The notes under the pieces were generated by a model. The model was not told the origin of the DNA. It did no database searches and was given only the letters and a program-made list of their open reading frames with translations. DNA of 64,000 nucleotides from Stenotrophomonas lacuserhaii (GTDB lineage: Bacteria > Pseudomonadota > Gammaproteobacteria > Xanthomonadales > Xanthomonadaceae), in the NCBI RefSeq assembly GCF_014836545.1, contig NZ_JACSQS010000001.1, forward strand, positions 62,001-126,000, read 5' to 3'. The position numbers and the translations under genes were made by a program. Positions 49,788 to 57,111 of this stretch are shown here, piece after piece. Positions within the stretch are counted from its first letter, which is position 1. Each line of letters starts with the position of its first letter.

Positions 49788-50450
49788 TTAGTTGAACCTT
49801 TCAATCCGGTTGCGCAGGTACACCTTTCCACCAATGAGGGAAGTTCCCGGCAGAGGGAATGATGGGTAGAGCGTGGTGTTGGCGCTTACAACGTATATCG
49901 CGTCACCACGGTCCTGAAGACCCTTCACCTGGTGGCCGTTGCCCGTGTTGATCAGATAGATGCCGTCGCCGTCAAAGGCGGTGATGCCGGTGTCAACCAT
50001 CAAGGTCTCCCCCGGCTGAATGATCGGGATCATCGAGTCGCCTCGTCCGGTCACAAGCACCAGCCTGCCGGGTGGCGGTACAAAGCCCACCACGGAGCGT
50101 ATGTAGCTAGGGGTGAAGTCCATAGACTTGATCACCTCTGGATAGTCGTCGTTGATTGTCTCTCCCCCCATGCCTGCTTCCGCGTCCAGTTGCTGGACGC
50201 GAACATAGTCGGAGGGAGTCGCATCTGGCGAGACCACATCAAGGACGTCTCCCATCCCGAAGTGAGACAGGGGCTTTCCGGTCAGTGCCGCTAGCCTCGG
50301 CAGCTTGCGCTTGTCGACCTTCCCGGTGCGCAGCCACCCAGAGACAGCCTGCTCGGTGACACCGAAGGCATCAGCGATACCTTTCTGCGTCATCTTCGAA
50401 TCGTCTATGGCCGCTCTGATCGCGGCCGCCATGGCGGAATTATCAAGCAT
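49788..50450 (-). CDS. CI-type phage repressor (HTH plus S24 peptidase)
   Basis: 220 aa. N-terminal HTH (about 18-60) with QKGIADAFGVTEQAVSGWL. The LexA-like domain has cleavage site Ala92-Gly93, nucleophile Ser139 (RGDSMIPIIQPGE) and Lys176 (HQVKGLQ). The Ser-Lys spacing of 37 equals that of LexA, so RecA-triggered self-cleavage and SOS induction are expected. The ATG at 50450 lies inside an operator palindrome (50443-50457). Confidence 0.9.
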   Translation of the reverse strand: MLDNSAMAAAIRAAIDDSKMTQKGIADAFGVTEQAVSGWLRTGKVDKRKLPRLAALTGKPLSHFGMGDVLDVVSPDATPSDYVRVQQLDAEAGMGGETINDDYPEVIKSMDFTPSYIRSVVGFVPPPGRLVLVTGRGDSMIPIIQPGETLMVDTGITAFDGDGIYLINTGNGHQVKGLQDRGDAIYVVSANTTLYPSFPLPGTSLIGGKVYLRNRIERFN

Positions 50451-50525
50451 CGCTTGATTGTCCAGATAGGCAATGCAGATTGTAAGAAAGCATCGCTTGA
50501 CCACGAACTAAAGTAATGCTTAAGA
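50443..50525. promoter_or_regulatory. cI-cro divergent control region with three operators
   Basis: Operators: TCAAGCATCGCTTGA (50443-50457, perfect palindrome over the cI start), GAAAGCATCGCTTGA (50486-50500) and TAAAGTAATGCTTAA (50509-50523). For cro, -35 TTGACC (50497-50502) and -10 TTAAGA (50520-50525) are 17 bp apart, with the same operator geometry as PL. Minus-strand TACAAT may be the cI -10. Confidence 0.8.
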
Positions 50526-50532
50526 TGGGGCC

Positions 50533-50787
50533 ATGAACGCCATCGCCACTGCCATCGAGAAATTGGGTTCCGGCCAAGCCGGTGTTGCTCGCCTGCTGGG
50601 CGTCACGCCGCAGGCAGTGAATCAATGGGTCAGCAATAACCGACCCGTTCCCGCGCGCCACGTGCTTACGATCGAGCGTGCCACGGGTGTAAGCCGTCAT
50701 GCGTTGCGGCCAGACGTCTTCGGACCGGCTCCTAAGGGGCAGGGCGCAGCCAACGACAGCTCGCAGGCGATAGAGCGCGCGGCCTGA
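50533..50787 (+). CDS. Cro/YdaS-like HTH regulator
   Basis: 84 aa. HTH at about 10-45: SGQAGVARLLGVTPQAVNQW, then SNNRPVPARHV, the YdaS/Cro pattern. It opposes cI across the operator region and is first in the rightward operon. By lambda analogy it turns down both early promoters and commits to lysis. Confidence 0.8.
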   Translation: MNAIATAIEKLGSGQAGVARLLGVTPQAVNQWVSNNRPVPARHVLTIERATGVSRHALRPDVFGPAPKGQGAANDSSQAIERAA

Positions 50788-50791
50788 CTGA

Positions 50792-50998
50792 TCAGGCCGC
50801 TGCATCTTCGGGCTCCCACATCCACAGCACTTTGCCGCCGCCAGCGGGAACCGGCCCGAGGTCCGGAAGGGCAAGGGGAAAAGCCTTGGGCTTCCCATCA
50901 ACCCTTCGCAGCACGAACGGCTTCCCGCACATGCGGACCAGCGACACCACCTGATTCACCGACCTCCCTGAGTTGTTCATGTCCATGGCGCTGATCAT
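50792..50998 (-). CDS. possible small minus-strand gene between cro and cII
   Basis: 68 aa from the ATG at 50998 (several alternative starts). Starts MISAMDMNNSGRSVNQVVSL and ends GGKVLWMWEPEDAAA. Codon choice and residue mix look coding, but it is antisense to the rightward operon. No family recognised. Confidence 0.35.
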   Translation of the reverse strand: MISAMDMNNSGRSVNQVVSLVRMCGKPFVLRRVDGKPKAFPLALPDLGPVPAGGGKVLWMWEPEDAAA

Positions 50999-51040
50999 CC
51001 GCCGGCCCTGCAACCCATTCCACGTTCACGAAGCGAACCA

Positions 51041-51520
51041 ATGAACATCATCGACGCTGCCCACAAGACCGTAAAAGACTCGCCCGGCGGCGCCGAGGCG
51101 CTGGCTACGCGACTGATCACGACCAACGACAAGGGTGAAGAGAAGCCCATGTCGGGCGCTGTTCTGCGCAACAAGGTCAACCCGAATAACACGACGCACC
51201 ACGTCACGCTCAAGGAAGCGAGCGAGATCATGGACCTCACCGGTGACCACCGGATCCTAGTCGCGCTCGCGGCCGAGCATGGCTATGGCCTGCATCGCCT
51301 TGAAGCACCAGAGAACGCCGGTTGCCTCACCAGCACCATCCTGGCCACCTCCGCCAGCAAGGGCCAGTTTGCGAAGGTGCTGAACAGCTGCCTCAAGGAT
51401 GGGCTGATCACTGACAACGAGTTCGCACAGCTCCAGTCGGCAGCCAGTGATGTGCAAGCCGCGATGATCATGTTGATGTCGCTCCTGCGCGAGGCCAAGG
51501 GCCAGCGGGGTGTTCTGTGA
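51041..51520 (+). CDS. phage regulatory CII-family protein
   Basis: 159 aa of the CP76/CII family. N-terminal HTH region (about 5-70, NNTTHHVTLKEASEIMDLTG) and C-terminal helices. By analogy with lambda CII, it may activate establishment of lysogeny. Second gene of the rightward early operon. Confidence 0.75.
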   Translation: MNIIDAAHKTVKDSPGGAEALATRLITTNDKGEEKPMSGAVLRNKVNPNNTTHHVTLKEASEIMDLTGDHRILVALAAEHGYGLHRLEAPENAGCLTSTILATSASKGQFAKVLNSCLKDGLITDNEFAQLQSAASDVQAAMIMLMSLLREAKGQRGVL

Positions 51521-51699
51521 GCCGCCTCGAAAACGACATCCGCGCGCGCGAGCCCGACCGCCAGAAGATGCAGGCGAAGCTCGACGCATTCTTGGCCAAG
51601 GGTGGCCAGATCGAACGGCCGGGAACGCCATCACCCATCAAGCCCCTCTCGATGCGCGACTACGGCGATATCACGTGGGCACGGAGGAATGAGCAATGA
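51517..51699 (+). CDS. hypothetical phage protein
   Basis: 60 aa, highly charged, no domain recognised. Starts GTGA in overlap with cII and ends ATGA in overlap with the next gene. Confidence 0.6.
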   Translation: MSRLENDIRAREPDRQKMQAKLDAFLAKGGQIERPGTPSPIKPLSMRDYGDITWARRNEQ

Positions 51700-52013
51700 G
51701 CCACCTTCCCGCACGCAACACCGATCCGGATACCAGCCACGAAGCCGCGCGCGACCTTGTGGATTCGGGTACGCAGGCACAGCAGCACGCCCAGGTGGCG
51801 TCAGCGTTGCGCCAGCATCCGGGCCTGACCAGCCGCGAGCTGGCTTTCTCTGCCGGCCTCGACCGGCACATGGTCGCCCGCAGATTGCCAGAGCTCGAGG
51901 CCGAGGGCCTGGCCGTCCATGGTGCGCCCCGCATCTGCAGCATGAGCCGTAAGCGCTGCCAGACCTGGCTGCCAGTGCTGGCAGGCGAGGACGGCATTCC
52001 TCTGGCAGCCTAG
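51696..52013 (+). CDS. winged-HTH-like phage protein
   Basis: 105 aa. Residues about 28-75 read as a winged helix (LRQHPGLTSRELAFSAGLDR then HMVARRLPELEAEGL). Probably DNA-binding; target unknown. Confidence 0.6.
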   Translation: MSHLPARNTDPDTSHEAARDLVDSGTQAQQHAQVASALRQHPGLTSRELAFSAGLDRHMVARRLPELEAEGLAVHGAPRICSMSRKRCQTWLPVLAGEDGIPLAA

Positions 52014-52035
52014 TAACTATCTGCCGTCCCCCTAA

Positions 52036-52056
52036 TCGACGGGTAGCTCCCGTCGA
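52036..52056 (+). other. perfect RNA hairpin before the replication genes
   Basis: TCGACGGG-TAGCT-CCCGTCGA, an 8-bp perfect stem without a T run, in the 104-bp gap 52014-52117. It might be an antitermination or processing element; role unproven. Confidence 0.4.
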
Positions 52057-52117
52057 GACAGTCCGAGCCTAGCGGGTTGGGGGAACGGCTTCATCTAGGC
52101 ATCTAGGAGAAAGTTCA

Positions 52118-52330
52118 ATGAGTGATAAGTTCGATTGGTCCAAAACTGACAGTGACACGGTCGTTGTGCCCAGCGTGCGCGGCGTCGCCGTGTACGAGAA
52201 TGAGCGAGACGATGTCGTGATCCGTCAGGAGGCGGGGCCGCTGGATAGTCACGACGACTTCGTCATTATCCCGAGATCCTTTGTCCCGGCCCTCATCAAG
52301 GCGCTGCAGGCCGTGGTCGAGGAGAACTGA
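52118..52330 (+). CDS. hypothetical phage protein
   Basis: 70 aa, acidic. TAGGAG lies upstream of the ATG. No recognised family. Immediately before the O-like gene (3 bp). Confidence 0.6.
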   Translation: MSDKFDWSKTDSDTVVVPSVRGVAVYENERDDVVIRQEAGPLDSHDDFVIIPRSFVPALIKALQAVVEEN

Positions 52331-52333
52331 GCC

Positions 52334-53317
52334 GTGGCCGGCGACTGGATCAAGTTTGATGTAACCACGCCCGACAAGCCCGAAGTCGTGAGGATGGCTG
52401 CCGTGCTGGGGATCGATCAGGATGCGGTCGTCGGCAAGCTCTTGCGCGTATGGGTGTGGGCCGATCAGAACTCCATCACCAGTAACGGTGGATGTAACGG
52501 CGTTACCGTTACATCGGCGTTTCTTGATCGGCTCACTTTCTGCCCTGGCTTCACTGGGGCCATGCGTAACGTTGGGTGGCTGACGGGCGAGGATGGGAAC
52601 CTGTCCTTGCCTAACTTTGAGCGCCACAACGGGAAAACCGCGAAGGAACGGGCGGTTACAAATCGACGTGTCGCCAAGAGCCGTGCTGGTAAGGGCACGA
52701 GTAACGCGCCAAGCGTTACGGATGTAACGGTGCCACCGTTGCAAACACCGCTACCAGAGAAGAGAGAGAGAAGAGAAGAAGCTTCTACTCCAGACACATC
52801 ACAGCAAGCACCAGAGATCTCTGAGGGCGCGACCTTGGCTGGGCAGGCGTGCTTGATGATGCGCCGAGCCGGATGCCACACGACGAACCCGAGCCATCCG
52901 GATCTGCTGGCCGCTCTGGGCGAGGGCGTAACGCCGCAGGCCTTGGGCGACACGGTCACCGAGGGCTTGAGCCGCGCACCACCGGTGGCGAAGCCCTTCG
53001 CCTGGGCGATCACAACCGCCCGGGCTCGCCACGCCGAAGGCCCCAAGCAACCCCCGCAGAACACCGGAACCCAGCATGGAACACGTCGCCTCGCTCCTGC
53101 CGACCAAGTTGAGCAGTTCATCCGCGCCCGAGAGCAGGGCGGAAACGTCATCGACGCCACGCCTGCAATCGCAGCACGTCATGGATCAGTTGTGGAAGCA
53201 CATGGCTCAGATCTACGGCCACAAGTGGACGAGTGGGTACACGGCGGATCCGGCGGGGGCCGCGGCGAAGACGTGGTCGAAGGGTCTTTCCGGGTTGTCG
53301 GGAAGGCAAATGGCTGA
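52334..53317 (+). CDS. O-like phage replication initiator
   Basis: 327 aa, GTG start. The N-terminal winged-helix-like region (about 1-95, GDWIKFDVTTPDKPEV, VGKLLRVWVWAD, LPNFERHNGKTAKERA) is typical of phage replication proteins. The gene contains at least eight GTAACG/CGTTAC repeats (52482-52730), as lambda O contains ori iterons. The last 80 or so codons overlap the P-like gene out of frame; the C-terminus looks low-complexity (HGGSGGGRGED). Confidence 0.7.
   Translation: MAGDWIKFDVTTPDKPEVVRMAAVLGIDQDAVVGKLLRVWVWADQNSITSNGGCNGVTVTSAFLDRLTFCPGFTGAMRNVGWLTGEDGNLSLPNFERHNGKTAKERAVTNRRVAKSRAGKGTSNAPSVTDVTVPPLQTPLPEKRERREEASTPDTSQQAPEISEGATLAGQACLMMRRAGCHTTNPSHPDLLAALGEGVTPQALGDTVTEGLSRAPPVAKPFAWAITTARARHAEGPKQPPQNTGTQHGTRRLAPADQVEQFIRAREQGGNVIDATPAIAARHGSVVEAHGSDLRPQVDEWVHGGSGGGRGEDVVEGSFRVVGKANG
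52482..52730. other. putative replication origin iterons inside the O-like gene
   Basis: GTAACG or its complement occurs at 52482, 52494, 52501, 52507, 52566, 52701, 52714 and 52724. GGATGTAACGG is repeated exactly at 52490-52500 and 52720-52730. Inverted and direct pairs resemble initiator-binding iterons; an AG-rich strand follows at 52760-52790. Confidence 0.65.
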
Positions 53318-53759
53318 CGGCCTGGCTGCGTGTATCGCCACTGCGGATCCGTGGCCGCCGACGCTGCCGCAGTTCCGGATGATGTGCCTCGGCATCCCAC
53401 CGTTCGACGCGGTCCGTGCCGATGCTGGCCAGCAGGATGGCTTCACGCGGCTGGTGTGGCAGTACCTGGACGGACACCGCTACCGGCTGGCCAGCGCCGA
53501 CAAGGCCGACAAGCTGCTGCAGGCCGCCTACAACCGGGCGAAAGAGTTCGTGATGCGCGGCGGTGAACTGCCGCCGGTGCCGGTGGCTGAGATCGAGCAC
53601 GAGGTGCGGCATCCGGTTCCGGCAACCCGCGACCAGGTTGCCCGCCACATGGACGACATCGCGGAGCTGCTGGGCGTCGCGGATCCGGCGCCGCAGGTGC
53701 AGGGCGACCAGCAGGCTGGGCCGGCGAGCGAGCCCGAAGAGGTGCGCCATGCAGCCTGA
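53076..53759 (+). CDS. P-like phage replication protein (helicase loader candidate)
   Basis: 227 aa. The middle (about 60-110, SGRQMADGLAACIATADPWP then PTLPQFRMMCLG) matches the pattern of lambda P: a region that starts from an arginine-rich helix and ends in PxPGQF-type sequence. Lambda P loads the host DnaB helicase at ori. It overlaps the O-like gene by 242 bp; a start at 53181 (MDQLWKHMAQIYGHKW) would reduce this to 137 bp and is possible. Confidence 0.6.
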   Translation: MEHVASLLPTKLSSSSAPESRAETSSTPRLQSQHVMDQLWKHMAQIYGHKWTSGYTADPAGAAAKTWSKGLSGLSGRQMADGLAACIATADPWPPTLPQFRMMCLGIPPFDAVRADAGQQDGFTRLVWQYLDGHRYRLASADKADKLLQAAYNRAKEFVMRGGELPPVPVAEIEHEVRHPVPATRDQVARHMDDIAELLGVADPAPQVQGDQQAGPASEPEEVRHAA

Positions 53760-53940
53760 GGTCAGCAGCGACCTGCTGCGGCGCGCGCGCCAGGCCGGGC
53801 GCTTCATGCGCGAGGCGCACAAGCCGCGCAGCTCGGTGCCGCTTTTCGCGATGGGCATCGAGGGACACCTGCAGCGCAAGGAATGGGAGGCCGGCTGGGA
53901 TCAGCGGGATTACGAGATGAAACTGGGAGTGGCGGCATGA
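53749..53940 (+). CDS. hypothetical phage protein
   Basis: 63 aa from the ATG at 53749, overlapping the P-like stop by 11 bp. Basic and helical; the end (GWDQRDYEMKLGVAA) is followed by an ATGA overlap. Confidence 0.55.
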   Translation: MQPEVSSDLLRRARQAGRFMREAHKPRSSVPLFAMGIEGHLQRKEWEAGWDQRDYEMKLGVAA

Positions 53941-54143
53941 GCCTGGAAAAGATCGACACCAGCACGACGGCTGGGAAGGTGAGGGTGATGCAGGCCTATC
54001 TGGATGGCGCCACGATCAAATACCGTGGTCATGGGCGTCCGAGATCACTTCTGCGCGGGACCTTCACCCGTGACGATCCCGGGCAGCCGCTGTGGTCCTG
54101 GTCGGACATCGACTATTCAGTCGTTCAGGAAGTGGCGGAATGA
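53937..54143 (+). CDS. hypothetical phage protein
   Basis: 68 aa from the ATG at 53937. Unrecognised. Overlaps both neighbours by 4 bp. Confidence 0.5.
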   Translation: MSLEKIDTSTTAGKVRVMQAYLDGATIKYRGHGRPRSLLRGTFTRDDPGQPLWSWSDIDYSVVQEVAE

Positions 54144-54544
54144 GCGCGCTCAAACCAGAGGACTGGCAGGACCGCGGCGAGGGGATGATGACGACCAAGC
54201 AGCAGCGCATGCTCAACGCCATCTGCGGTGATCTTGCCGCCGGCCTGTCCTGGCACGGCCAGCGCCTCACGAAGGACGACTGGCGGCACATGGTAGCCGG
54301 CACGATGCTGGGCTGGCGCCTGATGCCGGCGATTGACAGGGGGCAAGGCGCCCCTGGTCACATCATGCTGGGCGGATCCAGCATGAAGCTGACTAAGTCG
54401 CTCGCCTGCGACGCCATCACCGTGCTGGTGCACATCGGCGACCACCCGGAGGAGCAGGGCATACGCGCGCGGCCGGTGCGCTGGTCTGACACGGTGCTGC
54501 TTGGGCTGGGCCACAACCCGAGTGACTTCGCGGAGGCCGCGTGA
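54140..54544 (+). CDS. ninB: NinB-like recombination protein
   Basis: 134 aa from the ATG at 54140. LNAICGDLAAGLSWHGQRLT then KDDWRHMVAGTML fits the NinB/YbcN fold, which binds single-stranded DNA and assists recombination. In lambda ninB lies in the same nin region, between P and Q, as here. Confidence 0.75.
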   Translation: MSALKPEDWQDRGEGMMTTKQQRMLNAICGDLAAGLSWHGQRLTKDDWRHMVAGTMLGWRLMPAIDRGQGAPGHIMLGGSSMKLTKSLACDAITVLVHIGDHPEEQGIRARPVRWSDTVLLGLGHNPSDFAEAA

Positions 54545-54561
54545 CTGTTTCTTTTCAAACG

Positions 54562-55227
54562 TCACTTGGCGCCTTCAGACGCCATTTTCTTCAACGCGAC
54601 TTGCGCAGGAAGCGTGAACGTGTAGATAAGGAAGAGCTCGGTAAAACTTTCCAGCTGCGCGATTTCTTCGTCCGTCAATTCTGTCGCGCCATGGGCGCCC
54701 TTATTTCCGTCCAGTCGAATCGCGTGAGCCCAGTCCTTAAGGTCTTCGGTAAGTCGTCCTGCATCAAAGAGGGCGTTGATCCGGGAAGCGAGCGACAGCT
54801 TTTGCAAGTTTTCATCAAGTTCGCACGTCGCAACGTCGAGCGCCTTTCTGAACATTGCCGCCGCCGCGTCGTTTTGCTTTCGTCTCGCATTGTCGATCCC
54901 TTGAAGGTACGTCCTCTCGACAGTTTTCGATGTGAAGTGAGGCGCCGTATGTTGTTCTCTCTCGGGGTACGAATTGACTACTGCAAGATTGTAATAACCA
55001 ACGACTTCCTCAAGGGTGCCGTTGTCCTTAAACAATGGGGCGCTGTCGTTATTGCCCTCGTAGATTCGAACGCAAGTAATGTCCCGGCATCCGTTACAGG
55101 CAAATATTCCCGTGACCAAATGTGGGCTGCTCCTCGATGCGGCAACGAAGGTCATGCCGATTTTGTTTGCGAGACAGTGAGGACAGTCTGCGACGTGAGT
55201 GATAGGCATGTTTTTGCTGACCATCAT
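54562..55227 (-). CDS. DUF4145 protein with zinc ribbon, opposite strand (cargo candidate)
   Basis: 221 aa. Zinc-ribbon cysteines C15, C18, C44 and C47 precede a DUF4145-type domain (about 110-215) with SRINALFDAGRLTEDLKDW, IRLDGNKGAHG and LIYTFTLPAQV. It is on the minus strand in the rightward operon and is visibly more AT-rich than its neighbours. DUF4145 proteins are frequently seen beside restriction or other defence genes, so it is a candidate accessory or defence gene of the lysogen. Function unproven. Confidence 0.75.
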   Translation of the reverse strand: MMVSKNMPITHVADCPHCLANKIGMTFVAASRSSPHLVTGIFACNGCRDITCVRIYEGNNDSAPLFKDNGTLEEVVGYYNLAVVNSYPEREQHTAPHFTSKTVERTYLQGIDNARRKQNDAAAAMFRKALDVATCELDENLQKLSLASRINALFDAGRLTEDLKDWAHAIRLDGNKGAHGATELTDEEIAQLESFTELFLIYTFTLPAQVALKKMASEGAK

Positions 55228-55279
55228 GGTCGTGAGTCAATGGAAAATAAGTTATCTCATTATCTGAGGAGAGAGGAAA

Positions 55280-55618
55280 GTGCCTGCGTGCACCAAAGGG
55301 GCGGCTGGGATGCACGCTAATTACCGTGATCGCGCGTTGCTCGATGCGGTGTACCACGTCGAGTGCACCCTGCAGATCGAGCGCTGCTGCGAGGGCGGCT
55401 TCGGCGAGCCTGCGCACAGCAACCAGAGCCGGCACGGCAAGGGCGGCGCGCTCAAGGCGCACGACTGCTTCGTGGCGGCGGGCTGCAGGGCATGCCACCG
55501 CGAGCTGGACCAAGGGCGGCGCTTCACCCGCGAGGAGAAGGCCGAGATCTGGCAGCGCGGCCATGAGCGCACGATGCTGGCCCTGTGGCAGATGGGCGCG
55601 ATCCAGGTGGCTGCATGA
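55280..55618 (+). CDS. DUF1364-like phage zinc/HNH-type protein
   Basis: 112 aa from the GTG at 55280, with AGGAGAGAGG just upstream; an ATG at 55310 is an alternative. PACTKGAAGMHANYR at the start, CTLQIERCCEGG, AHSNQSRHGKGG and GCRACHRELDQG make a Cys/His pattern like DUF1364, a nin-region family with HNH-like zinc residues. Nuclease activity is possible but unproven. Confidence 0.65.
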   Translation: MPACTKGAAGMHANYRDRALLDAVYHVECTLQIERCCEGGFGEPAHSNQSRHGKGGALKAHDCFVAAGCRACHRELDQGRRFTREEKAEIWQRGHERTMLALWQMGAIQVAA

Positions 55619-56055
55619 GCATCCGGATTGTGGTCTACGGGTCGCCGGCGCCGCAGGGGAGCAAGTCGTTCAAGGGGCTGGCCAAGAGCGGCCGGGCGAT
55701 TCTGGCCGAGTCATCGAAAAAGGTCAGGCCGTGGAGGCAGGACGTCAAAGCTGCGGCGGAGCAGGTGCGAGCGCAGTTGGGCCTCGCGCTGCTGGATGAG
55801 CCCCTTTGCGTCCGGATGACCTTCACCCTGCCCAAGCCGACCAGCGCCCCGAAGCGCCGCGTAACCTTGCCGAGCAAGCTGCCCGATCTGTCGAAGCTGG
55901 TGCGTTCCACCGAGGACGCCATCACCGACGCGGGCGTCTGGCGCGATGACGCCAGGGTGGTGGAGTGCACAGCCTCGAAGCGCTACCCGGGCGAGGGCGT
56001 GGACGCGCTCGATGCGCCGGGCTGCGTCATCGAGATCGAGCGGCTGCTGCCATGA
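55615..56055 (+). CDS. rusA: RusA-type Holliday-junction resolvase
   Basis: 146 aa from the ATG at 55615. IRIVVYGSPAPQGSK at the start; KLPDLSKLVRSTEDAITDAG and RDDARVVE contain the catalytic aspartates (D91, D101, D111/D112). Cuts four-way junctions during recombination; in lambdoid phages it replaces nin-region ORF67. Confidence 0.88.
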   Translation: MSIRIVVYGSPAPQGSKSFKGLAKSGRAILAESSKKVRPWRQDVKAAAEQVRAQLGLALLDEPLCVRMTFTLPKPTSAPKRRVTLPSKLPDLSKLVRSTEDAITDAGVWRDDARVVECTASKRYPGEGVDALDAPGCVIEIERLLP

Positions 56056-56288
56056 CCACACCGCGCTACAGCGAGGAGATCGGAGGACCTCGGCACTCAG
56101 TTCGCGTGGGCCTGCTGATCGCCTGCCGGGTTGCTGACAAGTACCGGCGCCGCCTCCCCACCGTCCAGGAGCTAATGGACGACTTCGGCATGCACCGAGC
56201 CACCGCATATCGCTGGCGCGCCACCCTTGCGGAAGCGCGCGGCATTCCTACCACCAGCAGTACCCCAGGAGAGAACACCCATGGCTGA
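56052..56288 (+). CDS. small HTH phage protein
   Basis: 78 aa from the ATG at 56052 (ATGA overlap with rusA). PTVQELMDDFGMHRATAYRW is a helix-turn-helix. Possibly regulates late genes together with the Q-like protein that overlaps its end. Confidence 0.6.
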   Translation: MTTPRYSEEIGGPRHSVRVGLLIACRVADKYRRRLPTVQELMDDFGMHRATAYRWRATLAEARGIPTTSSTPGENTHG

Positions 56289-56994
56289 CCGCCGCGAGAT
56301 GCTGGCCCGCCTGAACCCACAGACCGTGCGCTTTGACGTGGGGCAGGGCGGAGGCGCGCCCAGCCTGACGACGTCCGATATCGCCGCCGCGCTCGGCATG
56401 GTCCCGGCCGGCTTGGGCCGCGAGGTGATGGAAGCGGTGTACCTGCCCGATGGAGCCCTGCGGCACCGGCCGAAGCTAACTGAGGCGGTGCTGGCCATCG
56501 TCCGGCCAGAGTTTACCCGCCGCGCGCGAGCGCTGGCCGATGCGGAGGCCGACCTGGAGTTCGTGCAGGCCATCGTGTTGCTGGGACGGCGCGGGATGTC
56601 GGACGCGCAGCGTCGCGCTCTGCAACAGCGCAAGGTTGCCGTCGACCAGGCGCGCGCCGCCGCTTGGCCGCGCAACACCTACCAGCACCTGAGCCGAATG
56701 GTCGACGCCGTGGTGCAGGAGCTGGCCAGCGGCAACCGGTGCGAGGCGTGCCGCGGCGCTGGCATCGTCGAAGACAAGGGCTGCGCGGCCTGCAAGTGCA
56801 CCGGCATGGAGCCTCTGCCCGACCGTCGTCGGGCTCTCGCAATGGGGTGCGATCCCTCGGCGTACCCGAAGCGCTGGAGGCCGGTGTTCGAATGGTTGCT
56901 GTCGGAGCTGCATCAGGCGGGCGAAGTGGCAGCGCGCAACTTTTCCCGCGCACTGAGCAACTCCGATTACGTACCCGAGGCACGCGCTGCATAG
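56281..56994 (+). CDS. Q-like antitermination protein
   Basis: 237 aa from the ATG at 56281. A zinc-finger-like CEACRGAGIVEDKGCAAC, followed by KCTGMEPLP, resembles the CxxCxGxG...CxxCxGxG element of phage Q proteins, and the C-terminus (YPKRWRPVFEWLLSELHQ) is helical as in that family. It is the last early gene and is followed by a terminator and the lysis genes, which is the position of Q. Specific late-promoter recognition not shown. Confidence 0.65.
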   Translation: MADRREMLARLNPQTVRFDVGQGGGAPSLTTSDIAAALGMVPAGLGREVMEAVYLPDGALRHRPKLTEAVLAIVRPEFTRRARALADAEADLEFVQAIVLLGRRGMSDAQRRALQQRKVAVDQARAAAWPRNTYQHLSRMVDAVVQELASGNRCEACRGAGIVEDKGCAACKCTGMEPLPDRRRALAMGCDPSAYPKRWRPVFEWLLSELHQAGEVAARNFSRALSNSDYVPEARAA

Positions 56995-57080
56995 GCTCTG
57001 AAAATGTGGTGTTGCTGGGTCCATGCTTTGACCTGCAGAATCCACATCATCGCGAGACTTGGCCGCCGGCCAAACTCATC

Positions 57081-57106
57081 AGCCCCGCCATCGAGCGGGG
57101 CTTTTT
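57081..57106 (+). terminator. terminator before the tRNA and lysis genes (tR'-like)
   Basis: AGCCCCGC-CATCGA-GCGGGGCT followed by TTTTC. It stands between the Q-like gene and the late genes, where lambda has the terminator that Q overrides. Confidence 0.8.
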
Positions 57107-57111
57107 CTTGT

